DNA from: Thinopyrum elongatum
Lineage: Eukaryota; Streptophyta; Magnoliopsida; Poales; Poaceae
DNA: 64,000 bases
Reading direction: 5' to 3'
Assembly: GCA_011799875.1 (NCBI GenBank)
Contig: CM022298.1
Span: 283,785,395 to 283,849,394, forward strand
Shown here: positions 23,613-35,034 of the stretch, piece by piece
Layout of the letters: every line of letters begins with the position of its first letter
How positions within the stretch are numbered: the stretch's first letter is position 1
Made by a program: the position numbers and the translations under genes
Notes under the pieces: model-generated
Seen by the model: the letters and a program-made list of their open reading frames with translations, nothing else
What the model was told of the DNA's origin: nothing
Databases searched by the model: none

Positions 23613-25188
23613 TGTAGGATCGAAAGTATGTCTAGAGGGGGGTGATTAGACTACTTGACCAAATAAAAATCTAACATTTTCCCAATTTTAGTTGTGGGCA
23701 GATTTTAGCAATTAGCACAAGTCAAGCAATCAACCTACACATGCAATTATAAGAGTGTAGCAGCGGAAAGTAAAACATTTCATATGAAGGTAAAGGGAAA
23801 GGTTTGGGGAAGGCAAAAGAATAGAGACACGAAGATTTTTGGCATCGTTCCGATAGGTGTTGCTATTGTACATTCACATTGATGGAGACTTCAACCCACC
23901 AAGGGTAACGGTTGCGCGAGTCCATGGAGGGCTCCACCCATGAAGGGTCCACGAAGAAGCAAACTTGTCTATTCCACCATGTCCATCGCCCACGAAGGAC
24001 TTGCCTCACTCGGGTAGATCTTCACAAAGTAGGCGATCTCCTTGACCTTACAAACTTCTTGGTTCAACTCCACATAATGACGGAGGCTCCCAAGTGACAC
24101 CTAACCAATCTAGGAGACACCACTCTCCAAAAGGTAATAAATGATGTGTTGATGACGAACTCCTTGCTTTTGTGCTTCAAATGATACTCTCCCCAACACC
24201 CAACTCTCCCTCATAGATTTGGATATGGTGGAAAGATGATTTGAGTTGAAAGCAACTTGGGGAAGGCTAGAAATCAAGATTCTTGCGGTAGGATTGGAAT
24301 ATCTTGATCTCAGCACATGAGTAGGTGGTTCTCTCTCAGAAAGTGTATGGTGGAAGTGTAGGCACGTTCTGATGGCTCTCTCACAAATGGAGAGGGGGTG
24401 GAGGGGTATAGATAGACTCCACACAAAATCCAACCGTTACACACATTTGACCAATCTCGGTGAGACCGAATAGCTAAACTCGGTGGCACCGATGAGTTCA
24501 GAAATGTGAACATTAGGAATCTCGGTGGGACCGACTAGAACAGATTGGTGGGAACGATGTGCTAGGGCTTAGGGTAAACCTCTTCTCAGTGGCGCCAATT
24601 GCATCAACTCGGTGAGACCAAAGTGGAGCAATAGGGCAATAGAGAATTGGTCAAGCCATCTCGGTGAGACCGATTGCAATTTCGGTGAGACAAAAATAAT
24701 TGCAACTGATAACAGTGAGTTGGCATGGCCATCTCGGTGAGACCGAGATCCGTATCTGTGTGACCGAACTGTTAGGGTTTCTCGTTGTGGCTATGTCATA
24801 TGAACTCGGTGGCGCCGGATAGAAAGAATTGGTGGGGCCGAGTTGGAGTTTAGGGTTTTGACATATTTGGATGGAGAAAGTGGTTGAGGGTTTTGGAGCA
24901 ATATCACTAAGCATTTGAGCAAGCAAGCCATTAAGCAACACATCATCCCCTTTTAATAGTATTGGCTTTCCTATGGACTCAATGTGATCTTGGATCACTA
25001 AAACAAAGATGAAGAGTCTTGAACTTTTGCCAATATATGTCTTTAGCATTTTGAGGGGTCCACATTTCTTGTCCATGCCATGCCATTCATTGAACTTCCT
25101 GAAATATTTATCTTGAATGGATATTAGTTCAATGAGCTATATTTTGTTATGAATTACCAAAACCACCCGGGGATTAGTTGCACTTTCA
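23613..25188 (-). repeat. 5' LTR of the Copia element
   Basis: 1576-bp partner of 1218-2795, with the same TG...CA ends and the same cluster of CGGTGnnnCCG dyads at about 24450-24840. Confidence 0.9.
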
Positions 25189-25193
25189 GAGGC
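25189..25193. repeat. Target-site duplication GAGGC (right copy)
   Basis: Matches 1213-1217 and marks where host sequence resumes. Confidence 0.9.
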
Positions 25194-26278
25194 TCACTTT
25201 GTTGAACCAAACATGCTGCCGGGACTCTTGTGTCACCGCACACGCAGCGTGTTGTCACGTTAATTCAATATGACGACATGATGAATAATTTGACCGACGT
25301 ATACTAGTACTACTTTACTACTTACTAGTCGTACAACTACTACTTACTAGTTACTACTACCTCTGTCCTGGTTTATTGGTCCCCTTCATATTTAGTGTAT
25401 CATTTTGACCATAGGTTTAACTAACAAAATGTCAATGCATGTCATTGAAAATTATACCATTGGAAACTATGTTCAAATATGAATCCAACGATATAATTTT
25501 TTGTGACATGCATTAACATTTTGTTAGTTAAATTTATGGTCAAAATTTGACAGAAATTACGAAGGGGACCAATAAACCAGGAGGGAGGTAGTAGTACGAG
25601 TAGTGCAATATATGGTATAGAGGACTACTAGTACTACAAATTTTGAAATGGAGTATGAAGTTAAAAGGCTGTGCGACAGACTTTGTAGGCTACATGAGTA
25701 ATACAAAATATAATTCCCATTGGACAACACTTTCACCAACAAGTATGCACTTGAAGCCTAATTGATATATATGGCTTCTGCACAGCATCTCCATCATCAT
25801 TATCAGTACATGCTACGCAGGTGAGTTAGGATGCACTTGATCCCAGAAAGGTATCTATCCTTCAAACTAACTACAGTACATAATCCTATATACTTAAGAA
25901 GTTCACCCCCACTACTTGATTTATCTCAACATGCAGCATAGACACATCAGCATCCAATCACATACAGCCACGTCACACCTCATGCAGTCCCACTCAAGCC
26001 CACCTCCTCAAGTCTGCCCAAATGTTTTTCATGAAAGAAAAAACAAAGTCTTTTAGGATTCCCCAATGCCCACGCCATATATCTCCCTGATTCAGCCCAA
26101 ACCCATCGCCTCATTTCCCCTTTGTACATCCTGCACGGCGGCCAGGATCCTGTCTCATGCGTTCCGGGAAGGACCACTGCGGTCGTCCGGCTGGCAGACA
26201 TGCTCCCATCTCACGCCCCTCGGGTAGGACTACTATCCCGACTCCCCTCTTCATCTAGCGTGGCGACCAGGCTACCAC
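25194..26278. other. Displaced 5' flank of the NAC gene
   Basis: Before the Copia insertion this DNA was contiguous with 1-1212. It includes a Stowaway MITE (25357-25591) and then sequence with CCACGTCA-type strings near 25970. No coding region is recognised. It continues beyond the Angela element at 35035. Confidence 0.6.
25355..25593. mobile_element. Stowaway-type MITE with TA target duplication
   Basis: The terminal inverted repeats are CTACCTCTGTCCTGGTTTAT at 25357 and its near-complement at 25591, agreeing over about 30 bases with two differences. The 235-bp element is flanked by TA on both sides (25355-25356 and 25592-25593). The internal part is AT-rich with no ORF. Inverted terminal segments continue inward (for example CAATGCATGTCA / TGACATGCATT). 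Confidence 0.85.
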
Positions 26279-26283
26279 CTGAC
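26279..26283. repeat. Target-site duplication CTGAC (left copy)
   Basis: CTGAC precedes the Angela LTR and follows the other LTR at 35030-35034. Confidence 0.9.
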
Positions 26284-28041
26284 TGTTAGGGAACGTAGCA
26301 TGCAATTTCAAAAAAATTCTAAGCTCACGCAAGATCTATCTAGGAGATGCATAGCAACGAGAGGGGGAGAGTGTGTCCACGTACCCTCGTAGACTGAAAG
26401 CGGAAGCATTAGCTTAACGCGGTTGATGTAGTCGAACGTCTTCGCGATCCAACCGATCAAGCACCGAACGTACGGCACCTCCTAGTTCAGCACACATTCA
26501 GCTCGATGACGTCCCTCGAACTCTTGATCCAGTAGAGGTACGAAGGAGTTGATGAGTTTCGTCAGCACGACGGCGTGGTGATGGTGTTGGTGATGCGATC
26601 TGCGCAGAGCTTCGCCTAAGCACTACGACGCTATGACCGGAGGAGTAAACTGTGGAGGAGGGCACCGCACACGGCTAAGAGAACAATTGATGTGACTTTG
26701 GGGTGCCCCCCTGCCCACGTATATAACGGAGGGGAGGAGAGAGGCCGGCGGCCAGGAGGGGCGCGCCATGGGGGGAGTCCTACTTGGACTCCTGGTCCAA
26801 GTAGGATTCGCCCCCCCCCCCTTTTTCCTTTCTTCCACCAGAGGGAAAAAGAAGGAGAGGGAGAGGGAAAGGGAAGGGGGGCGCCCCCCCTCCTCCTTGT
26901 CCTATTCGGACTGCCTAGGAGGGGGGAGCGCGGCCACCTCGTGGGCTTCCCTCTCTCTCCCTTAGGCCCATATTGGCCCAACACTTCCCCGGGGGGTTCC
27001 GGTAACCCCACAGTACTCCGGTAAAATACCCGAATCACTCGGAACCATTCCGATGTCCGAATATAACCTTCCAATATATGAATCTTTACCTCTCGACCAT
27101 TTTGAGACTTTTCGTCATGTCCGTGATCTCATCCGGGACTCCAAACAATCTTCGGTCACCAAAACACATAACTCATAATACAAATCGTCATCGAACGTTA
27201 AGCGTGCGGACCCTACAGGTTCGAGAACTATGTAGACATGACCGAGACACATCTCCGGTCAATAACCAATAGCGGAACCTGGATGCTCATATTGGCTCCT
27301 ACATATTCTACAAAGATCTTTATCGGTCAAATCGCACAACAACATTCGTCATTCCCTTTGTCATCGGTATGTTACTTGTCCGAGATTCGATCGTCGGTAT
27401 CTTCATACCTAGTTCAATCTCGTTACCGGCAAGTTTCTTTACTCGTTCCGTAATGCATCATCCCGTAACTAACTCATTAGTCACATTGCTTGCAAGGCTT
27501 ATAGTGATGTGCATTACCGAGAGGGCCCAGAGATACCTGTCTGATACTCGGAGTGGCAAATCCTAATCTCGATCTATGCCAACCCAACAAACACCTTCGG
27601 AGACACCTGTAGAGCATCTTTATAATCACCCAGTTACGTTGTGACGTTTGATAGCACACATGGTGTTCCTCCGTATTCAGGAGTTGCATGATCTCATAGT
27701 CAGAGGAATATGTATAAGTCATGAAGAAAGCAATAGCAATAAAACTTAACGATCATTATGCTAAGCTAACGGATGGGTCTTGTCCATCACATCATTCTCC
27801 TAATCATGTGATCCCGTTCATCAAATGACAACACATGTCTATGGTTAGGAAACTTAACCATCTTTGATTAACGAGCTAGTCTAGTAGAGGCATACTAGGG
27901 ACACTGTGTTTTGTCTATGTATTCACACATGTATCAAGTTTCCGGTTAATACAATTCTAGCATGAATAATAAACATTTATCATGATATAAGGAAATATAA
28001 ATAACAACTTTTATTGTTGCCTCTAGGGCATATTTCCTTCA
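26284..28041 (-). repeat. 3' LTR of the Angela-type element
   Basis: Contains a C9-10 homopolymer near 26812 and a hairpin at 26778-26806 (TCCTACTTGGAC and its complement around a 5-base loop). ORFs in this region on both strands occur in the same place in the other LTR and are not genes. Confidence 0.92.
26778..26806. repeat. 12-bp hairpin in the Angela LTR
   Basis: TCCTACTTGGAC, loop TCCTG, then GTCCAAGTAGGA. The counterpart at 33766-33794 has loop TCCTA with both stems unchanged. It lies about 60 bp from the TATA-like sequence. Confidence 0.8.
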
Positions 28042-28056
28042 GTCTCCCACTTGCAC
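28042..28056 (-). other. Polypurine tract of the Angela-type element
   Basis: Minus strand reads GTGCAAGTGGGAGAC directly before the LTR start TGAAGG. Confidence 0.8.
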
Positions 28057-28074
28057 TAGAGTCAATAATCTAGT

Positions 28075-29202
28075 TTACATAGTAATGATTCTAACACCCA
28101 TGGAGTCTTGGTGCTGATCATGTTTTGCTCGTGGAAGAGGCTTAGTCAACGGGTCTGCAACATTCTGATCCGTATGTATTTTGCAAATCTCTATGTCTCC
28201 CTCCTTGACTTGATCGCGGATGGAGTTGAAGCATCTCTTGATGTGTTTGGTTCTCTTGTGAAATCTGGATTCCTTCGCCAAGGCAATTGCTCTAGTATTG
28301 TCACAAAAGATTTTCATTGGACCCGATGCACTAGGTATAACACCTAGATCGGATATGAACTCCTTCGTCCAGACTACTTCATTTGCTGCTTCCGAAGCAG
28401 CTATGTACTCCGCTTCACACGTAGATCCCGCCACGACGCTCTGCTTGGAACTGCAACAACTGACAGCTCCACCATTCAATATAAATACATATCCGGTTTG
28501 TGACTTAGAGTCATCTGGATCAGTGTCAAAGCTTGCATCGACGTAACCATTTACGACAAGCTCTTTGTCACCTCCATAAATGAGAAACATATCCTTAGTC
28601 CTTTTCAGGTATTTCAGGATGTTCTTGACCGCTGTCCAGTGATCCACTCCTGGATTACTTTGGTACCTCCCTGCTAATCTTATAGCAAGGCACACATCAG
28701 GTCTGGTACACAGCATAGCATACATGATAGAACCTATGGCTGAGGCATAGGGAATGACTTTCATTTTCTCTCTATCTTCTGCAGTGGTCGGGCATTGAGT
28801 CTTACTCAACTTCACACCTTGCAACACAGGTAAGAACCCTTTCTTTGACTGATCCATTTTGAACTTCTTCAAAACTTCATCAAGGTATGTGCTTTGTGAA
28901 AGTCCAATTAAGCATCTTGATCTATCTCTATAGATCTTTATGCCTAATATATAAGCAGCTTCACCGAGGTCTTTCATTGAAAAATTCTTATTCAAGTATC
29001 CTTTTATGCTATCCAGAAATTCCGTATCATTTCCAATCAATAATATGTCATCCACATATAATATCAGAAATGCTACAGAGCTCCCACTCACTTTCTTGTA
29101 AATACAGGCTTCTCCAAAAGTCTGTATAAAACCATATGCTTTGATCACACTATCAAAGCGTATATTCCAACTCCGAGAGGCTTGCACCAGTCCATAAATG
29201 GA
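28075..29202 (-). pseudogene. Angela RT (C-terminal) and RNase H
   Basis: Carries the Copia RT active site LILYVDDILLIG and the RNase H residues in NGYVDASFDTDPDD, STCEAEYIAAS and IFCDNTRAIALAKES. The end (QNVADPLTKPLPRAKHDQH) is the usual Copia C-terminus, so the 3' end is complete. The frame is open upstream to the TGA at 29203-29205, which cuts RT in the middle. Confidence 0.9.
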
Positions 29203-30576
29203 TCACTGGAGCTTGCACACTTTGTTAGCACCCTTAGGATCAACAAAACCTTCTGGTTGTATCATATACAACTCTTCTTTGAGAAATCCATTAAGGAATG
29301 CAGTTTTGACATCCATTTGCCAGATTTCGTAATCATAAAATGCGGCAATTACTAACATAATTCGGACAGACTTAAGCATTGCTATGGGTGAGAAGGTCTC
29401 ATCATAGTCAACTCCTTGAACTTGTCGAAAACCTTTCGCAACAATTCGAGCTTTGTAGATAGTAACATTACCGTCAGCGTCAGTCTTCTTCTTGAAGATC
29501 CATTTATTCTCTATGGCTTTTCGATCATCAGGCAAGTCAACCAAAGTCCATACTTTGTTCTCATACATGGATCCCATCTCAGATTTCATGGCCTCAAGCC
29601 ATTTTGCGGAATCTGGGCTCATCATCGCTTCCTCATAGTTCGTAGGTTCGTCATGGTCTAGCAACATGACTTCCAGAACAGGATTACCGTACCACTCTGG
29701 TGCGGAACGTACTCTGGTTGACCTACGAGGTTTGGTAGTAACTTGATCCGAAGTTTCATGATCATCATCATTAACTTCCTCACTAATTGGTGTAGGCATC
29801 ACTTGAACTGATTTCTGCGATGAATTACTTTCCAATTTGGGAGAAGGTACAATTACCTCATCAAGTTCTACTTTCCTCCCACTCACTTCTTTCGAGAGAA
29901 ACTCCTTCTCTAGAAAGGATCCATTCTTAGCAACGAATATCTTGCCTTCAGATCTGTGATAGAAGGTGTACCCAACAGTCTCCTTTGGGTATCCTATGAA
30001 GACGCATTTCTCCGATTTGGGTTCGAGCTTATCAGGTTGAAGCTTTTTCACATAAGCATCGCAGCCCCAAACTTTAAGAAACGACAGCTTAGGTTTCTTG
30101 CCAAACCACAGTTCATACGGTGTCATCTCAACGGATTTAGATGGTGCCCTATTTAACATGAATGCAGTTGTCTCTAATGCATAACTGCAAAACGATAGTG
30201 GTAAATCGGTAAGAGACATCATAGATCGCACCATATCTAATAAAGTACGGTTACGACATTCGTACACACCATTACGCTGTGGTGTTCCAGGTGGCATGAG
30301 TTGCGAAACTATTCCACATTGTTTTAAATGAAGACCAAACTCGCAACTCAAATATTCGCCTCCGCGATCAGATCGTAGAAACTTTATTTTCTTGTTACGA
30401 TGATTTTCCACTTCACTATGAAATTCTTTGAACTTTTCAAATGTTTCAGACTTATGTTTCATTGAGTAGATATACCCATATCTGCTCAAATCATCTGTGA
30501 AGGTTAGAAAATAACGATACCCGCCGCGAGCCTCAACACTCATCGGACCGCATACAGCGGTATGTATTATTTCCAA
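29203..30576 (-). pseudogene. Angela integrase core and N-terminal RT
   Basis: Integrase core: the first catalytic Asp is missing, since HTAVCGP stands where the family has HTDVCGP. The second Asp (FLRSDRGGEY) and the Glu (PQRNGVYECRNR) are present. The GKKP motif (WFGKKPKLSFLKVWGC) and the RT start (KWIFKKKTDADGNVTIYKAR, QMDVKTAFLNG) follow. The frame ends in TGA at 29203-29205 directly before SIYGLVQASRSW. Confidence 0.9.
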
Positions 30577-31101
30577 TTAGTCATTGGCTCACTCCATTGT
30601 TCCGGAGAACGGAGTCTTAGTCATCTTGCCCATGAGGCATGGTTCGCAAGTATCAAGTGATTCCAAAAGCCCATCAGCATGGAGTTTCTTCATGCGCTTT
30701 ACACCAATATGACCTAAACGGCAGTGCCACAAATAAGTTGCACTATCATTATTAACTTTGTATCTTTTGGCTTCAATATTATGAATATGTGTATCACTAC
30801 AATCGAGATTCAACAAAAATAGACCACTCCTCAAGGGTGCATGACCATAAAAGATATTACTCATATAAATAGAACAACCATTATTCTCTGATTTAAATGA
30901 ATAACCATCTCGCATTAAACAAGATCTAGATATAATGTTCATGCTCAACACTGGCACCAAATAACAATTATCCAGGTCTAAAACTAATCCCGAAGGTAGA
31001 TGTAGAGGTAGTGTGCCGACGGCGATCACATCGACTTTGGAACCATTTCCCACGCGCATCGTCACCTCGTCCTTAGCCAATCTTCGTTTAATCCGTAGCC
31101 C
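30577..31101 (-). pseudogene. Angela protease C-terminal part and GAG-pre-integrase domain
   Basis: Includes the integrase zinc-binding part YLWHCRLGHIGVKRM and CEPCLMGKM. Stops lie at 30589-30591 (TGA) and at 30577-30579 (TAA). Same frame as its neighbours. Confidence 0.88.
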
Positions 31102-31733
31102 CTATTTCGAGTTGCAAATATGAGCAACAGAACCAGTATCAAATACCCAGGTGCTACTACGAGCATTAGTAAGGTACACATCAATAACATGTATATCAAA
31201 TATACCTTTCACTTTTCCATCCTTCTTATCCGCCAAATACTTGGGGCAGTTCCGCTTCCAGTGACCAGTCCCTTTGCAGTAGAAGCACTCAGTTTCAGGC
31301 TTAGGTCCAGACTTGGGCTTCTTCCTGGGAGTAGCAACTTGCTTGCTATTCTTCTTGAAGTTCCCCTTCTTCCCTTTGCCCTTTTTCTTGAACCTAGTGG
31401 TCTTGTTAACCATCAACACTTGATGCTCCTTCTTGATTTCTACCTCCGCAGCCTTTAGCGTTGCGAAGAGCTCGGGAATTGTCTTTTCCATCCCTTGCAT
31501 ATTATAGTTCATCACGAAGCCTTTATAGCTTGGTGGCAGTGATTGAAGAACTCTGTCAATGACACTATCATCAGGAAGATTAACTCCCAGCTGAGTCAAG
31601 TGGTTATGGTATCCAGACATTCTGAGTATATGTTCAGTAACAGAACTATTCTCCTCCATCTTGTAGCTATAGAACTTGTTGGAGACTTCATATCTCTCAA
31701 CTCGGGCATTTGCTTGTAATATTAACTTCAACT
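31102..31733 (-). pseudogene. Angela Gag C-terminal part and protease active site
   Basis: Contains the CCHC zinc knuckle CFYCKGTGHWKRNC and the protease motif WVFDTGSVAHIC. An in-frame TAG at 31102-31104 separates it from the next part (likely former CAG). A basic Lys-rich stretch (KKKGKGKKGNFKKNSK) precedes the knuckle. Confidence 0.88.
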
Positions 31734-32039
31734 CTTAGAACATCTCATATGCTCCATGACGTTCAAAACGTCTTTGAAGTCCCGGTTCTAAGCTGTAAAG
31801 CATGGCACACTAACTATCGAGTAGTCATCAGATCGAGCTTGCCAGACGTTCATAACATCAGCATCTGCTCCTGCAGTAGGCCTTTCACCTAGCGGTGCAT
31901 CAAGGACATAATTCTTCTGTGCAGCAATGAGGATAATCCTCAAGTTACGGACCCAGTCCGTGTAGTTGCTACCATCATCTTTCAACTTAGCTTTCTCTAG
32001 GAACGCATTAAAATTCAAGGGAACGGTAGCACGGGCCAT
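31734..32039 (-). pseudogene. Angela Gag N-terminus
   Basis: Starts MARATVPLNFNAFLEKAKLK and reads DGSNYTDWVRNLRIIL, the typical Copia Gag start. A frameshift near 31807-31815 and a TAA just before 31731 disconnect it from the rest of Gag. Confidence 0.88.
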
Positions 32040-33258
32040 TGATCTACAACAACATAGATATGCAAAAACTATCAGGTACTAACTTCATGATAAATTAAAG
32101 TTCAATTAATCATATCACTTGAGAACTCCCACTTAGATAGACATCCCTCTAGTCATCTAAATGATCACGTGATCCATATCAACTAAACCATGTCCGATCA
32201 TCACGTGAGATGGAGTAGTTTTCAATGGTGAACATCTCTATGTTGATCATATCTACTATATGATTCATGTTCGACCTTTCGGTCTCAGTGTTCCGAGGCC
32301 ATATTTGCATATGCTAGGCTCGTCAAGTTTAACCCGGGTATTCTGCACGTGCAAAACTGGCTTGCACCCATTGTATGTGAACGTAGAGCTTATCACACCC
32401 AATCATCACATGGTGTCTCAGCACGACGAACTGTAGCAATGGTGCATATTCAGGGAGAACACTTATACCTTGAAATTTAGTGAGGGATCATCTTATAATG
32501 CTACCGCCGTACTAAGCAAAATAAGATGTATAAAAGATAAACATCACATGCAATCAAAATATGTGACATGATAAGGCCATCATCATCTTGTGCCTTTGAT
32601 CTCCATCTCCAAAGCATCGTCATGATTTCCATCGTCACTGGCTTGACACCTTGATCTCCATCGTAGCGTTGTTGTCGTCTCGCCAACTATTGCTTCTACG
32701 ACTATCGCTACTGCATAGTGATAAAGTAAAGCGATTACATGGCGATTGCATTTCATACAATAAAGCGACAACCATAAGGCTCCTGCCAGTTGCCGATAAC
32801 TTTTACAAAACATGATCATCTCATACAATAACGTATATCACATCATGTCTTGACCATATCACATCACAGCATGCCCTGCAAAAACAAGTTAGACGTCCTC
32901 TACTTTGTTGTTGCAAGTTTTACGTGGCTGCTACGGGCTTCTAGCAAGAACCGTTCTTACCTACGCATCAAAACCACAACGATTTTTCATCAAGTGTGCT
33001 GTTTTAACCTTCAACAAGGACCGGCCGTAGTCAAACTCGATTCAACTAAAGTTGGAGAAACAGACACCCGCCAGCCACCTGTGTGCAAAGCACGTCGGTA
33101 GAACCAGTCTCATGAACGCGGTCATGTAATGTCAGCCCGGGCCGCTTCATCCAACAATACCGCCGAATCAAAGTAAGACGTTGGTGGTAAGCCGTATGAC
33201 TATTATCGCCCACAACTCATTGTGTTCTACTCGTGCATATCATCTACGCATAGACCTG
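32040..33258. other. Untranslated leader of the Angela-type element
   Basis: About 1.2 kb between the PBS and gag with no gene. BARE-group elements have long leaders containing packaging and dimerisation signals; I cannot point to those here. Confidence 0.6.
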
Positions 33259-33270
33259 GCTCGGATGCCA
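33259..33270 (-). other. Primer-binding site of the Angela-type element
   Basis: Minus strand reads TGGCATCCGAGC, resembling the methionine initiator tRNA complement TGGTATCAGAGC with two differences. Confidence 0.7.
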
Positions 33271-33271
33271 C

Positions 33272-35029
33272 TGTTAGGGAACGTAGCATGCAATTTCAAA
33301 AAAATTCTACGCTCACGCAAGATCTATCTAGGAGATGCATAGCAACGAGAGGCGGAGAGTGTGTCCACGTACCCTCGTAGACCGAAAGAGGAAGCGTTAG
33401 CTTAACGCGGTTGATGTAGTTGAACGTCTTCGCGATCCAACCGATCAAGCACCGAACGTATGGCACCTCCGCGTTCAGCACATGTTCAGCTCGATGACGT
33501 CCCTCGAACTCTTGATCCAGTAGAGGTATGAAGGAGTTGATGAGTTTCGTCAGCACGATGGCGTGGTGATGGTGTTGGTGATGTGATCCGCGTAGAGCTT
33601 CGCCTAAGCACTACGACGCTATGACCGGAGGAGTAAACTGTGGAGGGGGGCACCGCACACGGCTAAGAGAACAATTGATGTGCCTTTGGGGTGCCCCCCT
33701 GCCCATGTATATAAAGGAGGGGAGGAGAGAGGCCGGCGGCCAGGAGGGGCGCGCCATGGGGGGAGTCCTACTTGGACTCCTAGTCCAAGTAGGATTCGCC
33801 CCCCCCCCCCTTTCCTTTCTTCCACCGGAGGGAAAAAGAAGGAGAGGGAGAGGGAAAGGGAAGGGGGGCGCCGCCCCTCCTCCTTGTCCTATTCGGACTC
33901 CCTAGGAGGGGGCCGCGCGGCCACCCAGCGGGCTTCCCTCTCTCTCCCTTTGGTCCATGTTGGCCTAACACTTCCCTGGGGGGTTCCGGTAACCCCTCGG
34001 TACTCCGGTAAAATACCCGAATCACTCGGAACCATTACGATGTCCGAATATAACCTTCCAATATATGAATCTTTACCTGTCAACCATTTCGAGACTCCTC
34101 GTCATGTCCGTGATCTCATCCGGGACTCCGAACAATCTTCGGTCACCAAAACACATAACTCATAATACAAATCGTCATCGAACGTTAAGCGTGCGGACCC
34201 TACAGGTTCGAGAACTATGTAGACATGACCGAGACACATCTCCGGTCAATAACTAAGAGCGGAACTTGGATGCTCATATTGGCTCCTACATATTCTACGA
34301 AGATCTTTATCGGTCAAACCGCACAACAACATACGTCATTCCCTTTGTCATCGGTATGTTACTTGTCCGAGATTCGATCGTCGGTATCTTCATACCTAGT
34401 TCAATCTCGTTACCGGCAAGTCTCTTTACTCGTTCCATAATGCATCATCCCGTACCTAACTCATTAGTCACATTGCTTGCAAGGCTTATAGTGATGTGCA
34501 TTACCGAGAGGGCCCAGAGATACCTCTCCGATACTCGGTGTGACAAATCCTAATCTCGATCTATGCCAACCCAACAAACACCTTTGGAGACACCTGTAGA
34601 GCATCTTTATAATCACCTAGTTAAGTTGTGACGTTTGATAGCACACAAGGTGTTCCTCCGGTATTTGGGAGTTGCATGATCTCATAGTCAGAGGAATATG
34701 TATATGTCATGAAGAAAGCAATAGCAATAAAACTTAATGATCATTATGCTAAGCTAACGGATGGGTCTTGTCCATCACATCATTCTCCTAATGATCTGAT
34801 CCCGTTCATCAAATGACAACACATGTCTATGGTTAGGAAACTTAATCATCTTTGATTAACAAGCTAGTCTAGTAGAGGCATACTAGGGACACTGTGTTTT
34901 CTCTATGTATTCACACATGTATCACGTTTCCGATTAATACAATTCTAGCATGAATAATAAAAATTTATCAAGATATAAGGAAATATAAATAACAACTTTT
35001 ATTATTGCCTCTAGGGCATATTTCCTTCA
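33272..35029 (-). repeat. 5' LTR of the Angela-type element
   Basis: 1758 bp with ends matching the 3' LTR. A TATA-like sequence lies at about 33706-33716 on the minus strand, where the promoter of the element would be. Confidence 0.92.
33706..33716 (-). promoter_or_regulatory. Possible TATA box of the Angela 5' LTR
   Basis: Minus strand reads CCTTTATATACAT. Strand and LTR position fit a retrotransposon promoter, but this is pattern only. Confidence 0.4.
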
Positions 35030-35034
35030 CTGAC
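35030..35034. repeat. Target-site duplication CTGAC (right copy)
   Basis: Matches 26279-26283; host sequence resumes at 35035. Confidence 0.9.

Larger units (their letters stand above)
1218..25188 (-). mobile_element. Non-autonomous SIRE/Maximus-like Copia LTR retrotransposon, interrupted by a Tekay element
   Basis: The LTRs are at 1218-2795 and 23613-25188, both running TGTAGGATC to GCACTTTCA on the plus strand. Minus orientation follows from the PBS beside the right LTR, the PPT beside the left LTR and the ORF direction. Without the nested element (5200-19418) and one TSD copy it is about 9.75 kb. It encodes a Copia-type Gag with a zinc knuckle and coiled coil, and a separate extra ORF near the 3' LTR. 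No protease, integrase or RT is found anywhere in its own sequence, so it would depend on a partner. The SIRE/Maximus assignment rests on the Gag and extra-ORF character and is from memory. Confidence 0.85.
26284..35029 (-). mobile_element. Angela/WIS/BARE-type Copia LTR retrotransposon, complete but inactivated
   Basis: Two LTRs of exactly 1758 bp (26284-28041 and 33272-35029), with minus-strand start TGAAGGAAATATGCCC as in the BARE/Angela/WIS group. PBS 33259-33270, PPT 28042-28056. The polyprotein at 28075-32039 (minus) has Gag, protease, integrase, RT and RNase H in the Copia order, but with one frameshift and at least five stops. A leader of about 1.2 kb precedes gag, as is usual for the group. 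Confidence 0.93.

Noticed and set aside
26623..27074. ORFs of 71-147 codons in the Angela LTR
   Set aside because: They come from GC-rich and homopolymer sequence in the LTR and have counterparts in the other LTR at 33619-34165. No known protein motif.
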